Assembly: GCA_023014335.1 (NCBI GenBank)
Contig: JAECYW010000018.1
Location: 310,001 to 374,000, forward strand
Source of the DNA: Galerina marginata
Lineage: Eukaryota > Basidiomycota > Agaricomycetes > Agaricales > Galerinaceae
Direction of reading: 5' to 3'
DNA: 64,000 bases
In this document: positions 49,385-59,213 of the stretch, in pieces
How the letters are laid out: every line of letters starts with the position of its first letter
Position numbering within the stretch: the first letter of the stretch is position 1
Notes under the pieces: model-generated
Databases searched by the model: none
What the model was told of the DNA's origin: nothing
The model's input: the letters and a program-made list of their open reading frames with translations, nothing else
Translations under genes and position numbers: made by a program

Positions 49385-49466
49385 AAAAAAAATTGCACAC
49401 AGGGAGAATTGAACCCACAGCCTCGGGCCGAGAAGGTAGCACGCCAAACCGTTGAGCCACGAAGCC
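49385..49466 (-). ncRNA. tRNA-derived Pol III unit (pseudo-tRNA or SINE-like head)
   Basis: On the minus strand the sequence has an A-box-like TGGCTCAACGG, a B-box-like GGTTCAATTCT about 45 nt later, and a run of eight T beginning about 12 nt after that (49392-49385). An anticodon-arm-like stem (CTTC/GAGG) is present. The acceptor ends do not pair and the loop lacks the usual T33, so this is not a normal tRNA. It lies within the left part of the hAT-like element. Confidence 0.45.
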
Positions 49467-49788
49467 AATATACATTGCCGAAATTATGACTTACATATAC
49501 GTATACAAATCACGTGACGTTTCCCGCGCTCCGTGGCAGTAAACGTTGACGCGTTTGGTTCATTTCTTCTTCGTTCCCACCTCCACCACTCCACCACTCC
49601 ACCCATCCACCCATCCCATCCACGTCCGTCGCCGCCGTCACGCCCAAGCCCACTCTACCGTCCGCTCCCCGCCCCGAGCCCTCACGACCCGAACACAAAC
49701 CACGCCCCGGGACCAAACGACGACGGCGACGGGAAACCGACACGCCACGCCAAGCGTCGCCCGAGCGAGATGACAAGAAACACGGGGA

Positions 49789-50787
49789 ATGGGCCGTAAG
49801 GTGAGTGCCCACCCCTCTTCCCTGCCCCCCGCTAACCCTTTTCGACAGGAAACGCGCCGCCCGACCGTTCAAAGCCGGTCGCGCGGGGTAAACGACGCGG
49901 GGGAGAACGGAGGGCACCGCAGTGCCACGTCAAAGCAGCAGGACGGTGAGTAGGGCCCCACCGCCGTCCCATCTCGCTGCTAACCAACCCCCACAGCCCA
50001 GACACCCCCAGAGGACGAAACGGCCCCACGAGCGACACCGCGGGGCCATTGACGACGACCGCAGCAGCTACCCCGGAAGACCAAACGACCGGCCAGCACG
50101 AACGACGCCGCGGGAGCGACCGACGCGGGGGGATAACGAAGGCGAAGGAACGACGGCACCGGGCAAGGGAGAGAGAACGAAGACCGCCGGGGGCAGCAAG
50201 GTGCGCCCCACCACATTCCCCTCCTCCCCCGCTAACCGTTTCCTACAGAAAACACGCCGGCAAACCACGAGGGAGGCGCGGGGCTCACGCGCCTCCCTCG
50301 TGAGTAGCCAACAGGCATCGCAGGATGCGCAGCCCACCCCCACGTCCTGCGCGACCCGGAGTCGCGACCACCCCGCGTCATTCCCCCTCCGCAGTTCTGT
50401 GGAGGGTGGACGCACCACTGCCAGGCGCCACGTCACAGCCCCGCAGGATGGTGAGTAGCCCCACCCCTCCCCGCGTTGCTGCCGACCCAGCCCCAGACGC
50501 CACGCGCTCGCGCTCGCTCAACACAACCCCGGTGAGTAGGGCCTAACCCCCACCCTCCACCCTGCTGACCCCGCCAACAGCTTCCCCACCCCCGTCGCAT
50601 CGCCATTGATGCGAACGACAGCAACGCGAGGGACGGTGACGCGGACGACGGCAACACGGGGTACGTCAAACGACGAGGCCGGACCACACCACCGACGACG
50701 TCGAAACGAGCGCGTGCGACGGGGGTCGCGGCTTCGACAGTGGGCGTGGCTGCTGCGCCGGCGCTCGTGCCGTCGGTCGCGCGCTAG
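49789..50787 (+). CDS. Seven-exon GC-rich cargo gene inside the hAT-like element, unknown function
   Basis: Exons 49789-49795, 49849-49945, 49997-50200, 50249-50299, 50395-50450, 50497-50531 and 50581-50787 join through six GT..AG introns with phase kept at every junction, giving 218 codons and a TAG. The product is low-complexity, very basic and Arg/Thr/Pro/Ala-rich (for example KAKERRHRARERERR, TTPPTTSKRARAT), possibly nucleic-acid binding; no family was recognised. Five introns are 46-53 nt and most start GTGAGT, are C-rich and have SCTRACC before the acceptor, so they look related to each other. The first exon is uncertain. The donor at 49801 would match the other introns better but leaves no ATG in frame, so the true start may lie elsewhere or the transcript may be non-coding. 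GC content is far above the flanks. Confidence 0.5.
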
Positions 50788-51830
50788 CTGCGGGACTCGG
50801 TTGGTACCCCCAGCCTCCCCCCATAGCTGTGTAATAATAATAATATCTGTATATAGTTGTTTCTTAATAAATTTATTTGTTTTTATATGTCATCTTCTAC
50901 ATTTAAGTAAGTAGTCCATATGGAATCCATGGATTCCATGGACTCTATGGACTCTATGGACTCCACATGGATTCCATGGATTCCATAGTGCTTACCTTGG
51001 ACTTTATGGTGTCCTTGTAAAGTTCATGGAGAGTCCATGGAATCCACATGGAAATTCATGGAACCATTGTGGATCCATGGTATCCATATGGATTCCATGG
51101 AATTATTGCAGATCCATGGAATCCATGGAGTCCATACGGATAAGGTGGGGGACTGAAAAGTACACCACAGGGATGACAGATAATTGGCGTTTTGCGCGCG
51201 GAGGAGAGTCGAGCGGCGCTAGTCAAATGATTTTGAGCTAGGAGAATTGCTTCACCAGGATCGTTGAAAGATTCGCCATATTCTTACTCAAGTATCACAA
51301 ACAAACGGCGCAAGAAACCTTTCCTTCAACTTTTGTCGTGAACAATCGCGCTTCTTTTACTGTGGGTGACTGAAACTTACGTCTGAGTTTTACCTTAATG
51401 GAGACAATAATCTAGCTTCGGCCTGGGTGGTGAGCAAACAGTGCTGATACAGACTGAAGGATGGTCATGACTGTAATCACAGGGAATGTCGAAGGAATTA
51501 CGAGACGGTGAACAGGTCAAGGCGCCGCATATCCTATCTCTGCCATCTGCGTAGGAAGTGGAGGCTTTCTTTTTCGTCAACAGGCCAATCATTTTTGGCA
51601 AAATCGTGTTACTCGCCGTCGACGATGCTTTTATTTTCGAAATGGTAAGTAAATATTACAACAAAGAAAGACAATTCAGACTCCTAAAATCGTTTAAACC
51701 AGGATTCTCCAATTTTACGACTTCCTCAAACTCATCGGCATAGTGTTTCCACCCTCAAATATCGCTCTCAGCAAGTGTTTTTTTGGACGAAGATCTATTA
51801 AGGAGCTCAGCTCTTCCGCCTTTCAAGCAT

Positions 51831-52682
51831 CCTCAACGGCCGCTACCCCCGGCCTAAAGATCACGAATTTTTCGTATTTCATCTGTCCTGCCCTACCTTT
51901 TCGTGCGCCATATCGAGTACTTGTGCATCGGGATCCTAAAACACATCCCAGGCGCTGGTTCGCGCTGCTGGGAGACCCGTGCCTTTCGCCGAACTGCCGA
52001 CTCAGAGCAGAGGCGGAAGCTCAGCGAAAAAAAAAGAAGTTGGTCATAGTTGCTCCAATGGGTTGTTCCAAGAAGTTTTACGGGCAAGTCGTTCGTTATT
52101 TCAAGGATGATGTTTCTTTAACTATATTGACATCTAGTCAACTGCGAGAAGGATAGCCAACACTTAAAGATAGGGTTACCCAGAGCCACTTCGGACGATG
52201 ACGAATAGAAACGGCAATTGATTGACGCCTTCCGAGCATGAGATCATATCTGCCCTAGTGAAGCTGCGAGATCGAGGAAAGCGACCAGAATCGTCAATGT
52301 GTTCCAAGCGATGAAAGCTGAGCGAAAGTACGTTCCCTTGAGATTCCATTAGAGCTTCGATTTAATAATGGGATTTTAGTATAGAGACCGACGCCTTGGG
52401 AGCTGAATTATCTGAAAGCAATGACCAGCTTTGGTTGCCTCAAGAATATTGGGACAGATAGACGATGTCGCAGCCCGTCCTCCCTGATCATATCATAGTC
52501 CACGCACATTTACACAATCCCCTGTCTAGTAAATTCCCACAACTTCGCTTCCTAGATAACAACAAGGACGCCGACCCGATACTGACCCCTGTGAGTTTGA
52601 TTCGGAATATATCTGAACAAACGCAACGTTTTCTTTATACTTCCCATTGCTCAATTCGTCGACTGCTCCGAACGTCAAGCAT
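51831..52682. other. 852-bp segment bounded by the 8-bp direct repeat TCAAGCAT
   Basis: The segment is absent from the other arm of the inverted duplication, where TCAAGCAT occurs once. Here the octamer stands at 51823-51830 and 52675-52682. The ends show no inverted repeats. It could be an insertion, or the left arm may have lost it by deletion between short repeats. An open frame of about 100 codons (to 52156) has no recognisable product. Confidence 0.65.
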
Positions 52683-52925
52683 TGCGCAAGGGTTCTCTCT
52701 CTCGCTTGCATCAATACAGGGGCCAAGTCTCCAGATTGATCAAGTTAGATGTTTTTACATTCTGGCCAACAAATACTGAGGCAACGTCTTGAGGTTGGTG
52801 ATTATGCAGGCCTAGGGTGTATAACGAGACAACCTGCAAGGAAAATTTTAGTTTCAGCCCTGGCAACTCACAGCAACATATTGTCCACTTTCTTAAATCT
52901 GCTTGGCGACGTTATCATCATCTGA

Positions 52926-54537
52926 AACGTAAACCAAACCCAGTCTTTGTATCAAAAGTTTGGCCCCTTTCATCGCGTTTACTATCTCTGTAGAAAACAA
53001 CATTCTATGAGCGCTCAATACCAATCAGGCCGAACTACTCGCTCGACAGTGTCAAACCTCCAGCAGCGCTGCTCTTCTAGTCCAGGAGATCAACAGCTTC
53101 CGGCGATGAAGGTTGGAAGCTTCCTGAAATGCAAGGCAGCGGCTGTGGAGGAGACAGGTGACGTAGCAGGACATAAGAAAGACACGTCAATATTAATTGT
53201 ATTTGGGCCCGTAAGTTCTAGACCCTACTTTTCTGCCTAAATAAATGTAACGACAGAACTTAGGATGCTCATATGCATAAACTACGAAATAACTACCCCG
53301 TGAAGACGAAAAGCGACGGAAAAGGCCAGCCACCCAACAAAATCATCACATCTGTCTATTGGACTGTGGTATAAAGCCAAAGGATCCACATTTTGGGCCT
53401 GTCGCGGTGTCCTCGATGGTTGCACCTACATTCAGTCTGGTTATTCCCACAAAAACTGGGTAGCACCACATGCTGCTGAATGCATGTTTCTCAATGACAA
53501 TCTCCGTAACCCCGTGTCTAATTATGCAGCTATGATATCTCTTGGCGCTAAACTTGAGGCCTCAACTTCTGGCGAGGTATCAACCTCGACAAAAGTTGGC
53601 CCTGGACCCTCCCCGACCTCGGAACCTGCTGCAAGAAAATCAAGCGCAGCCACATATCTCTTGACCACGATTTTACAAAGCGAGGCCAAGAGCAACCGCA
53701 GGACAACATCAACCACTGCGTTGTCAAGCTCATTTGTATCAATAGCCTTGATCCCAACGTTCTTGACTCAGACAAGTGGAAAGAAGACGGCCAGTCCCAA
53801 AGACAAATTCAAACGCGAATTCATTCTAAACGAGGCCAAACGCGTGGAGAAGAAGGTCCTGCAGATTTTACGGAGCGAGTAGAACCTCACGCTGTCCTTT
53901 GACGGGAATGCAACTCGAAAGCCACAGTCAATTTACGCCGTTCATGTAACCGCCAAAGATTGAAACAGCTATTTTCGGAAGGGTGTCGAGGGAAATAATC
54001 AGCGTCATACAGCCAACTGGGTCTCAGATCGACTTTCGGAGGTGACTACATTTGTTTCGTATCAGCTTATCTGATGTTAATCAATGGACTCAGGTTGTCG
54101 ATGACATCAGAGAGGCCAATATCTCCCTGATCTGCTCAGATAGCACAGGATACACCCACGTTGGTCTTCGACAAGTAAACGTGAAGTATCCATCCGTCCA
54201 TGACGCTGGAGATTGTGTTTATCACGTCCACCTCACCGTCAAAGATATTACAAAGAACACAAGGTACATGAATCATGCATACTCACTGGCAGTATCACCG
54301 CTAATTTAAACTTGAATTAGTGAGCTTTTCGAAAGCCGACTAGGGCTGTGAGAATTCGAAGATGATATGGATGTTTACATAGGGATCATCTTGACGCTGT
54401 TCTCTTTGGTCGCTCAAATCTCCCGAGACATCGAAATTGAACATGGTTGTTTTTCAAAGGGCTACCCTCATCTCCTACCTGGCATGATGGTTGTCCCAAT
54501 TGTCGTCTCCACCAAGGCATGATCTGCAAAGCTCCGT
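52926..54537. other. Probable degenerate 5' region of the DIRS-like element
   Basis: Open stretches of 80-130 codons (for example 53484-53882, Ser/Thr-rich then Lys-rich) are compatible with a decayed gag-like region, but no zinc knuckle or capsid motif could be identified. No other gene is seen. Confidence 0.35.
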
Positions 54538-56575
54538 ATGTGTGTCAACCATAGTGCTGAGCCTTTTGCTCGGAACATGATGATCCCAAAGTCCTTCGTG
54601 TCAGTCCCTCTCGACAATCTTCATGATCTCGGCCGTGTTCTCCGGGAACTGAGGACATTATTCGGCTACAACGTTGGGCTCAACGTCTGGAAGTGTGATG
54701 CTGCACGCGCTCATCGCAACCAGCCCATGGACCCCCGCTGGCAGATAAAGCAGATTGTTAAGATTGACAATCGCTACCATGTTGATCGCGCCAGCAATTT
54801 TGGTAGCCGCGCCTCCGGGGGGCTATGGGGGTCCTTCTGCTCCATTGTCCTGTGGATAGCGAGAGACCGGGATATCCGCGATGTTTTTGCGTACGCTGAT
54901 GACTGTTTTTCTGTGGAGCTCGCAACCAGCATGAGCTACTACATACCGTACAACAAACTCATGCCAACGAGTCAATGCCGTTTTCTCGAGCTCTTTGACG
55001 AGCTTGGAATCCCACATGAGGAGAAGAAGCAAGTCTTTGGGGAAGAGCTCATGGTCATTGGCTTTGTCGTTAACTGCAGGTCAATGTCAATCACCATGCC
55101 TACTGACTCCCGATGTGACCTCATCTCCGCAATCCGTGCATTCGCTGTACCTGGCCACCAACCCAAGCTGTCAGATTACCAACGTCTTGCCGGCTGGATC
55201 AACTGGTCCCTCAATGTCTTTCCCCTTCTCCGTCCTGGTCTCAGTGTATTATATGCCAGGATCAAGGGAAAGAACCAGCAGTACCGCAAGATTTATGTCA
55301 ACAACCAGGTTTGCGGCAAGCTCCTCTGGGTCGCGAATCATATGGAGTCGCTTCCTGGTATTTTCATGGTCAATTCGGTTGACTGGTCCCTCGCTCACGC
55401 CGACCTGACTATCCTTTGTGACGCCAGCCCTCTTGCAATGGGCTTCTGGATTCCCTTGCTCTTCCTCGGCTTCCAGTCTGCCTTTGAAAATCATGGATCG
55501 CTCCCCATCTTTTTCTGGAAAGCCCTGTCTGTCCTTTCCGCCCTTACTTGGGCACTTGAGCAAAGTTTTCCACCTCCTCGTCGGCTTCTCATATTACGGA
55601 CAATTCCAACACCGCGTCCATGTTCAATTCACTACGGGCCACCCCCACCTACAACCCTATTCTCCTCACTGCCTGCGACCTCTTGATCAAACATGGCACC
55701 CCCCTCCGAGTTTGCCATATTTCGGGCAAGGACAACAATATTGCAGATGCCCTATCCCGGCTGGAAAACGAGCGCGCACTCGCCGCTTGCCTCACACTCT
55801 CCATCAACCAATTTCTACCCCCACGTCTGATGATGGGGGCAAACATTTTATAATGCCGTGCTCTCCCACCAAGAGGTCCGCTTGTCCCTCTTGGAGCCGG
55901 GAAAGACTAGAACATGAGCATGCTATTGCGCTCGGGTTCGCGATTGAGCCTTCCTCTCGTCTGTCATATCCATCTGCACTCCAGTCCTACCTCTCTTTCT
56001 GTTGGTCCCATGACTTTCCCGTTGAACCAACAGCCGACACGCTCAGCTTCTTCGTCGTCTACATGTGTCATTTCATTCAGCCAGAGTCGGTCAACTCCTA
56101 CTTATCTGGCATCTGCAACCAACTCGAATCCTTCTATCCGAACGTCCGCCCACCCCCTCATCTGCATCCTTCATACTGCCAGGTCATAAGGCTGACCGCT
56201 TGTTTGAGGGAAACCGTGTCCTGCTCAATGAAACCAAGGCCGATGATGATCCAGTCCACGCCTTCAAGTCTTACGTTGACTCTCGCGACGCTCTTTTTCC
56301 CCTTAAACCCGAACCGTGGCTGCTCTCATCAGGAGTCAAATCCCAACTCGTCGTTGGTTCCTGAACCGCCTCCACTCCCTGATCCCTGACAGAAACATCA
56401 GTGGTCACTCCTTTCGATCAGGTGGTGCCACCGCGCTTGCTCTTGCTGGCATCCCACCTCACCTCATCCAGGCCATTGGCCGCTGGAGCTCTGAGGCTTT
56501 CCAGATTTACATTCATCAGCACCCAGCAATTCTTGCCGGCCTCGTGCTCTCAAATCGTTCCCACACATTGTGATT
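54538..56575 (+). pseudogene. DIRS-like tyrosine-recombinase retroelement, decayed
   Basis: A reverse transcriptase frame (54538-55600) has VWKCDAARAHR, HVDRASNFGSRASGG, the catalytic FAYADDCF and ITMPTDSRCDLISAIRAF. It shifts by one base near 55600 into an RNase H tail with DNSNTVDMFNSL and HISGKDNNIADALSRL. A tyrosine recombinase follows in a third frame (RLSYPSALQSYLSFCWSHDF), loses the segment that normally carries the first catalytic Arg, and resumes as GHSFRSGGATALALAGIP and GRWSSEAFQIYIH, holding the HxxR and Tyr residues. RT, RNase H and tyrosine recombinase in this order define DIRS-type elements. At least three frameshifts and one deletion mean it is inactive. Terminal repeats were not found. 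Confidence 0.82.
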
Positions 56576-57140
56576 GCTTTCCGCTCTCACCGTCACTTCG
56601 TTCACACCCCTCATCTTTTTTTTCAACCAACTCTCTTTATCTTATTAATTAGCCTCCATATGACGTTTCAAGCTCGCAATCCATCTTTTTTCACCAGTCC
56701 TGTTGCTGGCCGCAGGGCAGGACCGCGTGCCTCCTACCTCCATGCTTATCACTTAAGCTCAAGATTGGCTGTGGACGTCGGACCAGTGCGAGCTCGAGAT
56801 TAGAACATAAAAATGACAATGTTTCTAAAACAGTTGTAACTTGCATATGCTGATACATTTGACCTTTGTTTTCAAGTCCGATGATGAGCCTTAGTCAAAG
56901 TGCTGCCCCGCCGTCCCAAGTCCCAGTATAGTAATCCTGCCAGGCATGGTTTACGATACTATCTTCATGATATTGAAAGTGAAGTATAGATATGAAACAT
57001 AGCAACTGTGCTGGGATCAAAAATTTTTCACTGATCAAATGTGAAAGATATTAAAAATATCTTTCCTGGACTAACTATGTTAAAATCTATATATTGTAAA
57101 AAATCAAATGCAGATATTTTTTTGGATAGTAGCATGTTGG
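56576..57140. other. No gene recognised
   Basis: Spacer between the decayed retroelement and the dioxygenase gene; nothing codes convincingly. Confidence 0.5.
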
Positions 57141-59213
57141 TCAAATTCTGGCATCTGGGAAAGTTCCTGTCACAGTAGATTTATTCCAGCCTGGGGGTTT
57201 ATCTTTGAGGATGTTCAAAGAGGACTTCGGAAAAAAGAACACATTGCCAATACGTCCAGGAGTAAGTTTGTCCTCTTTTTTCATAACAAGGGGTGCCCAT
57301 TCACCCACACAGTGAAAGAGTTGACCAGAAAGAAAGATTAAGAGATCCCCTGGCCGATAACTAAAAAGATCAGTCATATCTAGGTTAGAATTCATGATTC
57401 ACTTACGCTATTTTAACCCCAATGTCAGGCATATACATCTCTCCACCACTATAAGCCCCAAAATTAAAGGCAGCAGTAGGGCCATCATCAAGGCCATCTT
57501 GATGAGTCAACACTGGAAGTTTCCAAACAGTAACTCGACCAATCCAAGGGCCTGGATCATTATCATTCCACACCCCTGCATCAAAAGCTTTCTGATATTT
57601 GAGGTAGATATCAGGAAATGCAGCCTTGAAACACTGGGCCAGATAGAGAGCCAACATTCTTGTGGATTGAAAATAGTGATTCACAGCCAGAGCTCCTTGA
57701 GATGTTCTTGTCATATCACTCGACGGAATCAGTAACCCAGCCTAATCATGTTTGCTGTTGAGATTTAAAGATACAAATTACTTGAATTACAAGTTCTTAC
57801 GTAGTAAAAGAACTTGTTTTCCGGCCTGCATAGCAGGCAGAAAACATTCCTAACGCAATGGTTGGAAATTCTCCCACTGCTATAGTGACCCTGCATGGTT
57901 TCTGTATCTCAGCCATTACTGGGCCAATTTTTATGATCTTGGTATCAAAAAAATCGTAAAAATCAGGGCCTTCCTGGTCACGTGACCAGGCCGTTTTAGG
58001 CTTGTTAGATCCGCCTCATTTTTCTGCTTTTTTTGAGTATAAGATCATCCTAATAGCTTCAGATTTGAGCGGACTATGTAATATTTACTTATTTAACCTT
58101 TATTTATAGTCGGACTCACCTAGAAAGTAAGAACTTGTTTTTGCCATGCGCAGCAATGGCCTCTGACCAAGTAAAGACTTACAGGCTGGCCTTGCATCTC
58201 CATGGCATGTGCAAGATGTAGTTTCCCAGCTTGCTCAAAAAATGTCTTATTATTACCTTCTTTCCTGTATGCCATCACTTTCTGACTGGGATGATGTATA
58301 TCCCTATTGGCTGCAACAGGAGGCAGGCGAGAGTGAAGCAGCTGGGTTGCTTCATGAGTACGTTGAAGAAGGGCATTCTATAGAAGGCCAAGGTGAGTTC
58401 AATGGTTAGAATATACTTTATAGCCTCACATACTGGAATGCCATCATAGACAACTTTATGCCCTTCTTTCTGTACCTCCTCTACCTTCTCCAGTGTTTGC
58501 CCCATTGGCCCTGGATATGGTATCCTTTCTGGCTTTATTGAACAGGTCAGAATTGTAGTTTTAGTTCCAGTGTACAGAAATAAAAACCTGGGTGACACAG
58601 ACCTCCTTTTTAAGGCCAACTGGAGTCTTCTCTTTGGGAAGAGGAGAAGCACTGAGGATCCTGTGTGCAAAAACACAGAGGAGTCTCTGGCCATCTTCGT
58701 CCTCCCAGATACCAGAGCAGGCATCTGCTGGAGAGTCCTGCATTTGGTGGATCATTTGATTTGCTTCATCTTGATGATGCTGTGAATTTTTTGGCCTACA
58801 ATCCAGGGCAGCAAGCTTAACTCCTGGAATGTAAAAAGTAGGCACATTTTTTTTCCATTGCCCTACTTTATATGTGGCGCTGCGGAGGGCAGAGTCCTCT
58901 TGGGATTTGGGAGAACGACCCATACTGCGATTACCGCCAATAACAGAATTCAGCCGCAAAACCAAAGGGGCCGGAATCGGTGCATTTTTCTGCTTGTTTG
59001 ATTAGTTGAGGCTCTTTGCAATACATGATTTTCTTACAGGCTTTGGTTGCCAAGGGTGATGACGTTTCTTCAGAATATGATTACGAGCCGTCAGTAAGGT
59101 TGGGGGATCAACAACAAATAAGGAAGTACCTGTGATGGTTGTTCATCTGTTCCAATAGACTTTGCTCGCTTACGAGTGGGTTGGGTTGGGTTGGGTTGCG
59201 GGGTGGTGGCCAT
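57141..59213 (-). CDS. TET/JBP-type 2-oxoglutarate/Fe(II) dioxygenase
   Basis: Six minus-strand exons, 59213-59130, 58989-58588, 58532-58434, 58377-58183, 57741-57407 and 57360-57141, join in phase to 444 residues. The start MATTPQPNPTQ is followed by a basic RKRAK that may be a nuclear signal. The C-terminal half holds the double-stranded beta-helix core: LPVLTHQDGLDDGP with the metal ligands His340 and Asp342, FGAYSGGEMYMPD, then YRPGDLLIFLSGQLFHCVG with the distal ligand His388, and Arg408 placed to bind 2-oxoglutarate. This matches fungal TET/JBP proteins, which oxidise 5-methylcytosine and have expanded in basidiomycetes together with KDZ transposons. The fourth intron is 441 nt and carries the 386-bp element C; without it the intron would be a normal 55 nt. 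The coding sequence is intact. A second, partial copy lies at 63685-64000. Confidence 0.85.
57787..58172 (+). mobile_element. Helentron-like element C, no satellite expansion, inside an intron
   Basis: The 386-bp copy has the same ends as elements A and B: TTACAAGTTCTTACG at 57787, the 3' hairpin at 58143-58160 and tail GACCAAGT ending 58172. It carries only the partial unit and the unique segment, with no extra satellite unit. It lies between GTAAGTCTTT and TTCAAG of the dioxygenase intron, flanked by T on both sides with no target duplication. Confidence 0.8.

Larger units (their letters stand above)
49038..51165. mobile_element. hAT-like element with 8-bp target duplication CACAGGGA
   Basis: The copy of this locus at about 23845 has a single CACAGGGA; here it flanks a 2128-bp insert on both sides (49030-49037 and 51166-51173). 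The ends form an imperfect ~28-bp terminal inverted repeat sharing ACTT-TCA-TCCCCCACCTT. Both subterminal regions (about 49060-49340 and 50915-51145) are packed with TCCATGGA-type palindromes, likely transposase-binding sites. An 8-bp duplication suits the hAT superfamily. No transposase is encoded; the interior is GC-rich and holds the gene at 49789-50787. Confidence 0.8.
48636..52925. repeat. Right arm of the inverted duplication, with two insertions
   Basis: Reverse-complement partner of 22912-24240. The match runs from 48636 to 49037, resumes at 51166-51830, and resumes again at 52683-52925. The gaps are the hAT-like element and an 844-852 bp insert. Comparison with the left arm gives the uninterrupted (empty-site) sequence for both. 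Confidence 0.85.

Noticed and set aside
49533..49799. 88-codon frame upstream of the GC-rich cargo gene
   Set aside because: Its frame does not continue in phase through the first intron and its composition is that of the GC-rich DNA; it may be leader sequence.
59180..59205. TTGGG-type telomere-like run
   Set aside because: Only four copies, and they encode the Pro/Gln-rich start of the dioxygenase gene on the other strand.
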